64,000 nt of DNA from an uncultured Eubacteriales bacterium (GTDB taxonomy: Bacteria; Bacillota; Clostridia; Oscillospirales; Butyricicoccaceae), in assembly GCA_910579575.1 (NCBI GenBank), contig CAJTUM010000008.1, positions 1 through 64,000 on the forward strand, in the 5' to 3' direction. Made by a program: the position numbers and the translations under genes. Below the pieces are notes generated by a model, which was not told the DNA's origin, did no database searches, and worked only from the letters and a program-made list of their open reading frames with translations. Of the stretch, positions 25,472 to 34,096 are shown one piece after another. Numbering within the stretch: position 1 is the first letter of the stretch; every line of letters begins with the position of its first letter.

Positions 25472-26269
25472 TTGAAAGCTATGTTGGAAAAAATCATTGG
25501 CGCGGAGTTGGAGAGGCGAAAACAAGAGAGGGGGCTGCCGGAGCTTTGGCGGCGGCCCATCGTCAAATTTGCAGACGCAGAAAGCCCGGAGTTTTTGCGG
25601 CTCCGGCAATCGGTGCTGCCGGACCATTCTCTTCCTCATCAGATATTGCCTGGAGCGAAGATTGTGATATCGTATTTTCTGCCCTTTTGCCAGCAGGCGG
25701 CGGAAAGCAACGTCGGCGGGCGCTACGCTTCGCCGCTGTGGGTGAAGGCTTACCAGCAGTCCTCCCAGCTGCTTCCGATTATCAATGAAACCATATGCGA
25801 AGCCCTCCGGCAGGCGGGGCATCGAGCCGTGATTCCCCAAGACGTCGGCTATGCCGGACCGGGGGTCTATAAAAGTCGTTGGTCCCAGCGCCATATTGCT
25901 TGGATTGGCGGCATGGGAACCTTTGGTCTGCACAACCTGTTGATTACCGACAGCGGCTGCTGCGGATACTATTCTTCCGTTGTGACGAACTTGGACGCCC
26001 CGCCGGACCAGATATTAGAGGAAGAGCGCTGTCTTTGGCGCAGTCGGGGGCTTTGCGGCCAATGCTTGCGGCAGTATGTGGGCGGCGCCTGGGCGCAGGG
26101 AGAATTTTTGCGGGAAAAATGCCTGGAAATGTGCCTGGAAACCGCTCGCTATTATGGCCGCGGCGAATTGGAGCAACCGGCGGACGCCTGCGGTAAATGC
26201 GCTGTGGGATTACCCTGCTCCCTGGGCGTTCCTGGGGCGATTGAGAAACAGGAGAAGGAAACGTCATGA
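25472..26269 (+). CDS. Epoxyqueuosine-reductase (QueG)-like iron-sulfur protein
   Basis: 265 residues. A TTG start lies about eight bases behind GGGGGCGG; ATG three codons later is the alternative. The central KSRWSQRHIAWIGGMGTFG and LLITDSGCCGYYSS regions and the Cys pairs in CGQC and ACGKCAVGLPC match the short QueG-like branch with [4Fe-4S] sites. It is shorter than authentic QueG (about 380 residues), so epoxyqueuosine reduction is not assured. It overlaps the next gene by four bases (ATGA). Confidence 0.75.
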   Translation: MKAMLEKIIGAELERRKQERGLPELWRRPIVKFADAESPEFLRLRQSVLPDHSLPHQILPGAKIVISYFLPFCQQAAESNVGGRYASPLWVKAYQQSSQLLPIINETICEALRQAGHRAVIPQDVGYAGPGVYKSRWSQRHIAWIGGMGTFGLHNLLITDSGCCGYYSSVVTNLDAPPDQILEEERCLWRSRGLCGQCLRQYVGGAWAQGEFLREKCLEMCLETARYYGRGELEQPADACGKCAVGLPCSLGVPGAIEKQEKETS

Positions 26270-27498
26270 AAAAGATTGCAATCAGGAGTCTTTGGGCTCT
26301 GGGGTTGGTCGGGCTTTTGCTCGGCGGCGCGGCGCTGTTCGCCAAGCCGTCTGCGCGGCGGGAAGCGCCTCAGGAGCCTGCAAGCCAACAGAAACCGACG
26401 CCAAAGCCCGAGGAACAAAAGCCTGCGGAAAACAAGACGGAAGCACAGCTGGAGGATTTGCCGGAGCCAAAGCAAACGGGCGTTTTTGCCGCTTATCAGG
26501 AGCGAGCCCAGGAGCTGCTGGATCAGATGACGCCAGAGCAGAAGATTGGCCAGGTTTTTCTTGTCCGCTGCCCGGAAGATAGCCAGCTCAAGGAGACGCA
26601 GGCGCTGCATCCCGGCGGTCTGCTGCTATTTGGTAGGGATTTTAAGGGCAAAACCGCCGATCAGGTTCGGCAAACCATTCAGGGCTACCAGCAAACCTCT
26701 CAAACGCCGCTGTTCATCGGCGCGGACGAAGAGGGGGGAACGGTATGCCGGGTCAGCGGCAACCCAGGGCTGCGGGCGGAGCGCTTTCCTTCTCCCCAAC
26801 AGCTGTATCAGGCCGGGGGCCTGGAGGCGGCGGAAGCGGACGGGGTGGAAAAAAGCCGGTTGCTGCTGTCTCTGGGAATCAACCTAAATTTGGCCCCAGT
26901 GGCGGACGTCTCCCAGAACCCCCAAGATTTCATCTATCCCCGAACTTGGGGGCAGGACGCCGAAAGCACTGCCCAATATGTGGCGACGACAGTGCAAACC
27001 GCTCAAAAAGAGGGCGTCGGCGCAGTGATGAAGCATTTTCCCGGTTATGGCGGCAACGCGGACACTCATACAGGCTCCGCACGGGATAACAGGCCGTTGT
27101 CTCAATTTGAGCAGGCGGACTTACGGCCTTTCCAGGCGGGTATAGAGGCGGGAGGACAAGGAATTTTGGTTTCCCACAACATTGTGGAATGTCTGGACCC
27201 GCAGCGGCCCGCCTCCATTTCGCCGGCGGTTTATCAATATTTGCGGAAGGAGATGGGCTTTACAGGCGTCGCCCTCACCGACGATTTGGCTATGGGCGCC
27301 ATGAAAGAGGGCCAGGAGGAGCATCCGGCGGTCCAGGCCCTGCGCGCCGGGGCGGATTTTCTGATTGTCTCCGAGCTGCCTTCTGCCGCTTCTGCCGTCG
27401 GCCAAGCGATAGAACAAGGAACCTTGAGCCAGGCGCGCGTCGACCAGGCCGCCCTGCGGGTGCTGGAATGGAAGCTGGCTTTGGGTATTTTGGAATGA
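26266..27498 (+). CDS. nagZ: Beta-N-acetylhexosaminidase, glycoside hydrolase family 3 (NagZ-like)
   Basis: 410 residues. An N-terminal signal/anchor segment (residues 5-25) is followed by a Pro/Glu/Lys-rich linker and the GH3 domain. Diagnostic motifs: GADEEGGTV, KHFPGYGGNADTH (the Asp-His dyad loop of NagZ-type enzymes, about residue 256) and the nucleophile in ALTDDLAMGA (about 339). It removes GlcNAc from muropeptides outside the membrane, as in other Firmicutes. Coupled to the QueG-like gene by an ATGA overlap. Confidence 0.92.
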   Translation: MKKIAIRSLWALGLVGLLLGGAALFAKPSARREAPQEPASQQKPTPKPEEQKPAENKTEAQLEDLPEPKQTGVFAAYQERAQELLDQMTPEQKIGQVFLVRCPEDSQLKETQALHPGGLLLFGRDFKGKTADQVRQTIQGYQQTSQTPLFIGADEEGGTVCRVSGNPGLRAERFPSPQQLYQAGGLEAAEADGVEKSRLLLSLGINLNLAPVADVSQNPQDFIYPRTWGQDAESTAQYVATTVQTAQKEGVGAVMKHFPGYGGNADTHTGSARDNRPLSQFEQADLRPFQAGIEAGGQGILVSHNIVECLDPQRPASISPAVYQYLRKEMGFTGVALTDDLAMGAMKEGQEEHPAVQALRAGADFLIVSELPSAASAVGQAIEQGTLSQARVDQAALRVLEWKLALGILE

Positions 27499-27522
27499 GG
27501 GTATCGCAATTTTCAAAGATTG

Positions 27523-27553
27523 AAGCCGCCGCTTCTTGACGAAGCGGCGGCTT
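27523..27553 (+). terminator. Stem-loop behind nagZ
   Basis: AAGCCGCCGCTTC and GAAGCGGCGGCTT form a perfect 13-bp stem 24 bases behind the stop. No T-run follows, so termination may rest on the second hairpin at 27637-27674. Confidence 0.5.
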
Positions 27554-27636
27554 GACGGGCGTGAAATTGCCCGTCCTGCGGCGGGTCGCCCTCCTTGCAT
27601 TGGGGCTGCGCCGGAGGATACCGCCCTTTGGTTTAC

Positions 27637-27674
27637 AAAACGCCCCAGGCAGGGAAAACCGCCTGGGGCGTTTT
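27637..27674. terminator. Bidirectional terminator between nagZ and the GAF gene
   Basis: AAAACGCCCCAGGC pairs with GCCTGGGGCGTTTT; the A- and T-runs let it work on both strands. The rest of the 276-base gap holds no gene. Confidence 0.8.
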
Positions 27675-27774
27675 GTTGGCGAAATCAATCGAAACAAGCT
27701 GACCGCGTCGTCGTCGTATGTCTCTGGAGCGGAGCGAAACAAGGGCGAAGAAGGCGATTCCTTGTTTGTTCCGT

Positions 27775-28284
27775 TCATCGTACTGCGGCTGGAGCCAGCG
27801 CCAGCCAGTCGCAGCATTGTTCCAGGGCCCGGGCAAATTGCTCTAACCCCTGTTGGTCCGCCTGGTCGAAGCGGTTTTCAATGGGGCTGTCGATATCCAG
27901 CAGAGCGGCGACGCGGCCCTGGGCGTGGAGGGGCAGCACGATTTCCGAACGGCTGTCGCCGTCGCAGGCGATATGCCCCGGGAAGGCGTGGACGTCCGCC
28001 ACCCGCTGGACGGCGTCTTGAGCCCAGGCGGCGCCGCAGACGCCCTTATTCCAACCAATGCGGGAACAGGCCGGTTTTCCCTGGAAAGGCCCTAAAATCA
28101 GCTGATCGCTGGATACCAGATAAAAGCCCGCCCAGTTGACCTGAGGCAAGGCGTGATAGAGCAGGGCGGCGGCGTTGCTGGCCGCAGTAATGGGCGCTTC
28201 CCCTTCGGACATACTGCGCAGCTGGGCTTCCAGCAGCGGATACAGCGTTTCTTTTTCCGAGGGATATAAGGATTGTTTTTCCAT
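27775..28284 (-). CDS. msrC: GAF-domain free methionine-(R)-sulfoxide reductase
   Basis: 169 residues from MEKQSLYPSE, behind AAGGAGAACG. fRMsr enzymes reduce free methionine-R-sulfoxide using cysteines in a GAF fold. Visible: WAGFYLV, GPFQGKPACSRI, GVCGAAW and HIACDGDSRSEIVLPL, with the conserved Cys in each of the last three, matching the family. Single gene by appearance. Protects against oxidised methionine in an anaerobe. Confidence 0.87.
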   Translation of the reverse strand: MEKQSLYPSEKETLYPLLEAQLRSMSEGEAPITAASNAAALLYHALPQVNWAGFYLVSSDQLILGPFQGKPACSRIGWNKGVCGAAWAQDAVQRVADVHAFPGHIACDGDSRSEIVLPLHAQGRVAALLDIDSPIENRFDQADQQGLEQFARALEQCCDWLALAPAAVR

Positions 28285-28545
28285 CCGTCTCGTTCTCCTT
28301 TTTTGTTGCTGGAGGATGTTTCCGCGTCGACAGTCAGCGCGCTCGGCGGGGCGCTCTCCCAGCGTTCCGCCTAGATTGGGGAGGCGACCGGTCAACACAG
28401 CGGCGGCAAGACTTCCTCAGCCAGTAAAGGCGGCTTCGCCGCTCTCCTCGCAAACTTCTCCATCCATTGTAGCACAAGGTTTCTCGGAATGCGAGAGAAG
28501 AAAAAGCAGAGTGGGAAATAAGGGGGGCGGATTGGCGATTGCACG
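28285..28545. other. Intergenic region without recognised gene
   Basis: About 260 bases between the GAF gene and the terminator of the methyltransferase gene. It should carry the promoter of the minus-strand GAF gene, but I see no clear -35/-10 pair. Confidence 0.4.
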
Positions 28546-28582
28546 AAAAAGCGCCTTGAGAAAAACCTCTTCTCAAGGCGCT
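28546..28582 (-). terminator. Terminator of the lipoprotein-rlmD unit
   Basis: On the minus strand AGCGCCTTGAGAA and TTCTCAAGGCGCT form a perfect 13-bp stem ending in TTTTT, 20 bases behind the rlmD stop. Confidence 0.9.
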
Positions 28583-28603
28583 GCGCTTCGTTGGTTTTCG
28601 GCT

Positions 28604-29947
28604 TCAGCGGGTTAGCTGGCAGACGGTTTCTACGTTGGCAGTGCAGGGGAATAGATCGAAGGCCCGGGCTTGGGTCAGGCGGTAGCCGCCTTGGGTCAGC
28701 TCCTTGATATCCCGAGCCATGGTGGCCGGGTCGCAGGACACATAGACCAGCCGCTCCGGCGCCAGAGCCAATACGGCCTGGCGGGCGCTTCGGTCCAGCC
28801 CCTTTCGAGGCGGGTCTACTACAATGGCGTGGGGTCGTAACCCCTCTTGCAGCAATCGCTGGGCGGCTTGGCCCGCGTCGGCGCACAGGAACTGGGCGTT
28901 AGAAACGCCGTTGCGCCGGGCGTTTTCCTTGGCGTCTTCCACTGCCTGGGGCACGATTTCCACCCCGATCAGCCGGCTAAATTGCCGGGCCATGGCGAGG
29001 CCGATGGTCCCGGCGCCGCAATAGAGATCCAGCAAAATTTCCTCCGGTCCGCCGCCGGCATAGTCCGCCGCCTGGCGGTAAAGGGCTTCTGCCTGCCGCC
29101 GATTCACCTGATAAAAAGACAGGGGCGAAAGAGAAAATTCCACGCCGCACAGGCTGTCCGTCAGCCGATCTTGGCCCCAAAGGAGCTGGCATTGCGGGCC
29201 CAACGCCCGGTTGCCCCGGTCCCGGTTTTCGTTGAGCAGCAGGCCGGCCAGCTCTGGGCAAGCCTGGCGGCAGCGGGAAAGCAGGTCCTCCGCCTGGGGG
29301 ATTGTTGTCCCAGCGATCACTAAGGTCAGCAGAGCGCCGCCCTGGCCTGTGCGGACATAGATCCGGCGCAGCAGGCCCCGGCCGGTCTGCTCGTCGTAAA
29401 TGGATACGTCCCAATGAGCGGCCCAATCCAAAACAGCTTGGCGCAGAGCGTCCGCCTGAGGCGCCTGAATGGCGCACCGCCGGCAAGGGACGACCTGGTG
29501 GCTGCGGCTGCGGTAAAATCCGGCCACAGGCCCCTTTTCTCCCATGGCGCAGGGGTAAATCGCTTTGTTTCGGTAGCTCTGCCGGCAGCCGCCTGTAATC
29601 TCCAGTTGGGGAAGGGGAACGCCGGCCAGCCGTTCCAAGGCGTCCATGACCCGCCGGCGCTTGTAGAACAGCTCTTCCTCATAGCGCATATGCCAAAAAT
29701 CGCAGCCGCCGCATTTGGGGAAAACCGGGCAGGCGGGGGTCTGTCGGTGGGGGGAGGGCTCCAGTAGCGCTTCAATGCGGGCGTAAGCCTTGTTTTTCAG
29801 GGCCTTGACGACGCGCAGCCGGCATTTGTCCCCCCGGACCCCTTGCGCCACGAAAACGACCTGCCCCTCCAGGCGGCAAACGCCCATGCCGTCGCTGGCG
29901 TAGCCTGTGATTTCGCCTTCCACAATGGCGTTTTTGGTCAAATTCAT
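28604..29947 (-). CDS. rlmD: 23S rRNA (uracil-5-)-methyltransferase, RlmD/RlmCD type
   Basis: 447 residues. N-terminal TRAM RNA-binding domain, then the [4Fe-4S] motif CPVFPKCGGCDFWHM, a Rossmann SAM domain (LDLYCGAGTIGLAMA), and the catalytic region DPPRKGLD with the nucleophilic Cys in YVSCDPATMARD. Makes 5-methyluridine in 23S rRNA; which position cannot be told, and in Firmicutes one RlmCD often does both. Start overlaps the stop of the upstream lipoprotein gene by four bases. Confidence 0.92.
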   Translation of the reverse strand: MNLTKNAIVEGEITGYASDGMGVCRLEGQVVFVAQGVRGDKCRLRVVKALKNKAYARIEALLEPSPHRQTPACPVFPKCGGCDFWHMRYEEELFYKRRRVMDALERLAGVPLPQLEITGGCRQSYRNKAIYPCAMGEKGPVAGFYRSRSHQVVPCRRCAIQAPQADALRQAVLDWAAHWDVSIYDEQTGRGLLRRIYVRTGQGGALLTLVIAGTTIPQAEDLLSRCRQACPELAGLLLNENRDRGNRALGPQCQLLWGQDRLTDSLCGVEFSLSPLSFYQVNRRQAEALYRQAADYAGGGPEEILLDLYCGAGTIGLAMARQFSRLIGVEIVPQAVEDAKENARRNGVSNAQFLCADAGQAAQRLLQEGLRPHAIVVDPPRKGLDRSARQAVLALAPERLVYVSCDPATMARDIKELTQGGYRLTQARAFDLFPCTANVETVCQLTR

Positions 29948-30768
29948 GGCCGCAGCTCCTCCGTCAGGTTGTCGCCCAGCTGGGCAAGGGGGATTTCAAA
30001 CGTCATAGCGCCGGAGGTATAAGGGCCAACGGCATATTGCTGGAAAATCAGACCCAGGCTGTCCTCCGTCAAGTAAAAATCCTCCGGCTGCCAAGTCTGT
30101 TCCATGGCCTCCTGGTAGTTTTCATAGAATTGATCCGGTTGCTCCGCCGCTTGTTTCTGGGCCAAAAGGGCGGCTTGTTCCAAAACCAGGGCCCGGGGGT
30201 CCTGAGCGCCGGGCAGCAGGTCGGCCAGCGAGAGCAGATAACAGTCCCCCTCCCGCAGCAGCCAGGTTTCCGCCTTTTCTTCCACGGCCTCGTGGGCGCC
30301 GCCGCTGTATTGCCGGCAGCTGCGGCGGATGGAAAGGACGTTGCCCTGATTGCGGACCACGGCGAAATCCTCTTCCACGTCGAAGGCTCCCAACAGAACG
30401 CCGTCTTCCAAACGCTGCCGCGCCATGGGCAGCAGCTCCTCCTGGAGAGAGAGCAGCCGCTTTTCCTTATAATTATCGTAATAGTTTCCAATGTTCATCA
30501 TCGGCTCCCCGTCCAGCAGCGCCCGAGGGATGGAGAGAGACCAGCGGAGCAGCGTTTTGCCCTGGTCGCTTTGCTCTTGTCCAGCGGAAAGGTCGCTTTC
30601 TATGGCGACGCCGTTGTTCTCCGGCGAAGTCGGCTCTTCCGGCTGAACAGGGGAAACCGGCGGGGCGGGCGTCTCCGGTTGGGGCTCCGGCTTTTGGCTG
30701 CACCCTGCCAGCCACAGCAGACAGGCGCACAAAAGAGAAAACAATTGTATTTTTCGGGTTGGATTCAT
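29944..30768 (-). CDS. Lipoprotein with DUF3298/RsiV-like domain
   Basis: 274 residues. Lipoprotein signal with lipobox LAGC at about residue 22, a Pro/Glu-rich linker, then a folded region typical of DUF4163/DUF3298 proteins (the extracellular domain family of anti-sigma factor RsiV): SCRQYSGGAHEAVEEKAETW and, near the end, EDSLGLIFQQYAVGPYTSG. RsiV binds lysozyme, but no membrane anchor or sigma-binding part is seen here. Coupled to rlmD by ATGA, an odd pairing. Confidence 0.82.
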   Translation of the reverse strand: MNPTRKIQLFSLLCACLLWLAGCSQKPEPQPETPAPPVSPVQPEEPTSPENNGVAIESDLSAGQEQSDQGKTLLRWSLSIPRALLDGEPMMNIGNYYDNYKEKRLLSLQEELLPMARQRLEDGVLLGAFDVEEDFAVVRNQGNVLSIRRSCRQYSGGAHEAVEEKAETWLLREGDCYLLSLADLLPGAQDPRALVLEQAALLAQKQAAEQPDQFYENYQEAMEQTWQPEDFYLTEDSLGLIFQQYAVGPYTSGAMTFEIPLAQLGDNLTEELRP

Positions 30769-30835
30769 GAAAAAGCTCCTATTTGTTGTTTTACTGTATT
30801 GTACAATAAATCAGGCGGATTGTCACCCTTTTGCA

Positions 30836-30872
30836 CAACAAAACATCCCCCTGGCAGGGCAAGGGGACGTTT
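30836..30872 (-). terminator. Terminator of the DUF4349 lipoprotein gene
   Basis: On the minus strand AACGTCCCC pairs with GGGGATGTT with a T-rich tail TTTGTT. Imperfect stem, moderate confidence. Confidence 0.5.
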
Positions 30873-30895
30873 GCCGTTCTTTGGGCGGAGGAAGA

Positions 30896-31882
30896 TTATT
30901 TTTTGGCGTCGTCTTCCGGCGCTTTTTCTGGGTTTTTCGCCTGTGGCGGCGATTTCTTGCGGCGGCGGAACAGCAGAAAGGCGGCGGCCGCCAGCGCCAG
31001 AGCGGGTATGACGGTCAAACTATTTCCCAGGACAAAGACAATACAGTCCTCCGCCGCGCGGCGTATGGCGGCGGCGCTGCGGCCGAATTCGTCGGAAATC
31101 CGCTCGCCCAGCCCCTTAGCCCGGCCATAGTCCGGGGAGTATTCGTAGACCTCCTGCACGGTGATGGAAACGGTGGATAGAGCAATCAGCGAATCCAGCC
31201 GCCGCAGGCTGCCTTGCAGGCTCTCGATCTGATACCGCACGTCGGCCAGGGAATTTTCCAGCGTCGCCACGTCGCTCAGAGTATCCGCCTTGGACAAAAT
31301 ATCCAGCAGGCGCTCCTCCTGTAATTGCAGGCTTTTCAGATGGGCTTCGGTATCGTAATAGTAATCGGTAACTTCGTCCGTATAAAAGCGGCTGTCGGTA
31401 ACGCTGCCGTATTGGGCCAGGCTGTCGGCAAAAGCGTCCAGTTCCTCGGCGGGGATTCGGAGTGTGAAGCTGGCCCAGCGGGCCCGGTAATAATTGTCCG
31501 CCGCGCCGGCGCCGGTGGTTTGGCTGCTCTCAATATAACCGCCGAACCGATCGGCCAGGGCCTGGACGCCCTGAACCGTCTTGTCGTATTCCAGCGTTTC
31601 CATGGAAAATTCCGCATTGCGGATGATTTTCCGTTCCGTCTGAGCCGCCGTCTGCTCGGGCGCCCAGGCGCCGGGCGTTTCGCTGGGCTCAGACATAGGC
31701 GCGTCTGCGTTAAATTCGCCGGGCGATTCCGCGCCTATTTCGTCAACGTTTTGGGAAAAGGAGCTGTCATTGTCCGCTTTGGCGCTTTCTGAAGCTACTT
31801 CGTTGCCGGCGCAGCCGCTCAGCAGGCTGGCCAGCATGACCAGCGTTAGCAAAAAACCAAGATATCTTTTTTTCATGTCCAT
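30896..31882 (-). CDS. DUF4349 membrane lipoprotein
   Basis: 328 residues. Lipoprotein signal with LLSGC at about residue 24; a disordered linker; the DUF4349 core (RKIIRNAEFSMETLEYDKTV to STVSITVQEVYEY) containing a long coiled coil (residues about 175-235); then one transmembrane helix near 280-305 and a basic cytoplasmic tail. This matches the family's two-ended membrane attachment. Function not known for the family. Single gene, AGGAGG upstream. Confidence 0.88.
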   Translation of the reverse strand: MDMKKRYLGFLLTLVMLASLLSGCAGNEVASESAKADNDSSFSQNVDEIGAESPGEFNADAPMSEPSETPGAWAPEQTAAQTERKIIRNAEFSMETLEYDKTVQGVQALADRFGGYIESSQTTGAGAADNYYRARWASFTLRIPAEELDAFADSLAQYGSVTDSRFYTDEVTDYYYDTEAHLKSLQLQEERLLDILSKADTLSDVATLENSLADVRYQIESLQGSLRRLDSLIALSTVSITVQEVYEYSPDYGRAKGLGERISDEFGRSAAAIRRAAEDCIVFVLGNSLTVIPALALAAAAFLLFRRRKKSPPQAKNPEKAPEDDAKK

Positions 31883-31996
31883 CGCCTCCTATTGATTCAG
31901 ACGATTTCCCGAGGAAAAAGTTCCGGTTTTTTGAGAAAATCCTTTAATCCCGCTGGTAATCCCGCTGGAGCGCTGGCGCCAGAGGCGGAGCTGTGG

Positions 31997-32002
31997 TATA
32001 AT
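31997..32002 (+). promoter_or_regulatory. Extended -10 promoter of the DEAD-box helicase gene
   Basis: TGGTATAAT gives an extended -10 box; the -35 is weak. The resulting leader is about 190 bases, long enough for RNA-level control as is common for cold-induced helicases. Confidence 0.5.
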
Positions 32003-32102
32003 ATCGGATACTATACCAGGGCTCGATCCAAGATGGGAGGCCAGGAATCTGGCGAAAGGATTTGCGGGAATTTTTCCCGAAAATCCAACCCATTAGAAGG
32101 CG

Positions 32103-32130
32103 CCCCGCAAAACCCTCCGGTTTTGTGGGG
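32103..32130 (+). repeat. CCGCAAAA...TTTTGTGG hairpin element, copy 1 (leader of DEAD-box helicase)
   Basis: CCCCGCAAAACC and GGTTTTGTGGGG form a 12-bp stem with one G-T wobble and a 4-base loop. A near copy with the wobble at the same place lies at 40588-40613. Not followed by a T-run, so not a normal terminator. Confidence 0.6.
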
Positions 32131-32195
32131 ATGGTATCAATCCAATGACGATGTTGGAATCATAAGACGAAGATAAAGGAAGAGTAAGAAAACGA

Positions 32196-33542
32196 ATGGA
32201 ATTCAAAGACTTTAATTTAGCTCCAGAGATTTTGGCGGCCGTGGCGGATATGGGATACGCGGAGCCCACGCCGATTCAGCAACAGGCCCTCCCTCCTGTG
32301 ATCGAAGGCCGGGATCTGCTGGGTTGCGCTCAGACGGGCACTGGCAAAACAGCCGCCTTCGCCCTGCCCATCCTGCACAGGCTGCATTGCCGATGGGATG
32401 GAACGCACCGCCTGAACGCCCTGATTCTCACCCCCACCCGAGAGCTGGCCCTGCAAATTTACGAAAATTTCTGCGCCTATGGCAAAAACCTGCCGTTGAA
32501 AAGCTGCGTGATTTTTGGCGGCGTCTCTCAAAACCCCCAGACCAGCCAGCTGAAGGCGGGGGCGGACGTGCTGATCGCCACGCCGGGCCGGCTGCTGGAC
32601 CTGATGGGCCAAGGCTTTATTTCTCTGAAGCAGACGGATATGTTTGTGCTGGACGAGGCCGATCGAATGCTGGATATGGGGTTTATCCCAGATGTGCGCC
32701 GCATCGCCGCCAAGCTGCCCGCCCAGCGGCAGACGCTGCTGTTTTCCGCCACCATGCCCGGCGAAATCGCCCGGCTGGCCCAGAAAATGCTGCGCAACCC
32801 GGTGGAAATCAACGTTTCCCCCATTTCTCGGCCGGTGGAATTGATTGAACAAAGGGTTTACCTGGTGGACAAGGAAAACAAGGCCAATCTGTTGGCTCAC
32901 CTGGTGAAAGAGCTGCCCATTCCCCAGGCATTGGTTTTCACCCGCACCAAGCACGGCGCCGACCGGGTGGCCCGCCGCCTCAATCGAGAAGGCGTCTCCG
33001 CTCAGGCGATTCATGGAGATAAATCCCAATCCAACCGGCAGCGCGCCTTGCAGAATTTCAAAGATTGGAAGATACAGGTTCTTGTGGCCACAGATATCGC
33101 CGCTCGGGGCATTGATATTGTGGAAATGCCCTGCGTGGTCAATTACGATATGCCCACAGAGCCGGAAACCTATGTCCACCGCATTGGCCGCACCGGCCGG
33201 GCCGGCCAAAGCGGCATGGCCATCTCCTTTTGCGACGAGGAGGAAAAAGCCATTCTGCGGGATGTGGAAATGGTGATTGACAAGCTGCTGGATATCGATT
33301 ACGACAACCCCTTTCCGCTGGGCAGCTATGTGCCGGACCCCAATAAGCCCGCCCCCGTCAGGCAGGGCGGCAGAGGCCGAAGCGGCGCTCGACGGCAGGA
33401 AAAGCCCCGAGAGCAGAAAGGGGAAAGGCCCAAAACGGCGGCGTCTGCGGCGGGGGGCGGCCCAGAGGCGGGACATACGGCCAGAAAGCGGCGGCGTCGC
33501 CCGCGGCGCAAACCCGGCGCCTCGCCGGAGCGCCAGGCTTGA
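32196..33542 (+). CDS. DEAD-box ATP-dependent RNA helicase
   Basis: 448 residues. Complete motif set: Q motif (MGYAEPTPIQQQALP), motif I AQTGTGKTA, Ia PTRELA, DEAD in VLDEADRMLDMG, SAT, and motif VI HRIGRTGRAG. The C-terminal 80 residues are a basic Arg/Gly/Lys tail for RNA binding, like RhlE/CshA-type enzymes. Unwinds RNA, likely in ribosome assembly or decay. Its stop overlaps the TTG start of the acetyltransferase gene. Confidence 0.95.
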   Translation: MEFKDFNLAPEILAAVADMGYAEPTPIQQQALPPVIEGRDLLGCAQTGTGKTAAFALPILHRLHCRWDGTHRLNALILTPTRELALQIYENFCAYGKNLPLKSCVIFGGVSQNPQTSQLKAGADVLIATPGRLLDLMGQGFISLKQTDMFVLDEADRMLDMGFIPDVRRIAAKLPAQRQTLLFSATMPGEIARLAQKMLRNPVEINVSPISRPVELIEQRVYLVDKENKANLLAHLVKELPIPQALVFTRTKHGADRVARRLNREGVSAQAIHGDKSQSNRQRALQNFKDWKIQVLVATDIAARGIDIVEMPCVVNYDMPTEPETYVHRIGRTGRAGQSGMAISFCDEEEKAILRDVEMVIDKLLDIDYDNPFPLGSYVPDPNKPAPVRQGGRGRSGARRQEKPREQKGERPKTAASAAGGGPEAGHTARKRRRRPRRKPGASPERQA

Positions 33543-34096
33543 CGGACCTTGGGGATTGCCTGCCGCTGGAGCGCTTGACGCTGCGGCGGTTCAGCCGCCG
33601 AGACGGCCCGGCCCTTTGCCCTCTGCTGAGCCGGCGGGACCCGCCGCCCTTTGCGCAGGAGGCGGCGGAAGAGGAATGCCTGCACCTGGCCTTGACCTGG
33701 GAAAAGGACCGCTGTCGCTGGGCCGCTTGCCTGGGGCGCGGCGAAGGGGCATTTTTGGGCCAGCTGCTTCTTTCGCCTCTGGAGGGCTGGCCGCCAGGCT
33801 TCTGGGAGCTGGGGTACGAGTTTCTGCCCGAATATCAGGGCCAGGGCTTTGCCTATGAGAGCTGCCGGGGGCTGTTGGAATATGGGTTTCGCCGGCTGGA
33901 GGTCAAAGGCGTCGCGGCGTTTTGCGAACCGGAAAACCGCCGAAGCCTTCGGCTGCTGGAAAAGTTGGGCATGAAAAACCAGGGGCTGCGGGAGCGGATG
34001 GTCTGCCGGGCGGACCGCCAAGGAAATATGCAATGGAGACCTGCGCTGGTCTATCGGCTGGAGCGGCAGGATTTTTGGAAGGGGCGAGACAAATGA
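33539..34096 (+). CDS. GNAT-family N-acetyltransferase
   Basis: 185 residues, from a TTG that overlaps the helicase stop (TTGACGG). The GNAT acetyl-CoA site is visible as EFLPEYQGQGFAYES, and the RimJ-like C-terminal pattern CEPENRRSLRLLEKLGM follows. Resembles ribosomal-protein/amino-acid acetyltransferases of the RimJ/RimL type; substrate unknown. Coupled at its end to the SDR gene by ATGA. Confidence 0.85.
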   Translation: MTDLGDCLPLERLTLRRFSRRDGPALCPLLSRRDPPPFAQEAAEEECLHLALTWEKDRCRWAACLGRGEGAFLGQLLLSPLEGWPPGFWELGYEFLPEYQGQGFAYESCRGLLEYGFRRLEVKGVAAFCEPENRRSLRLLEKLGMKNQGLRERMVCRADRQGNMQWRPALVYRLERQDFWKGRDK

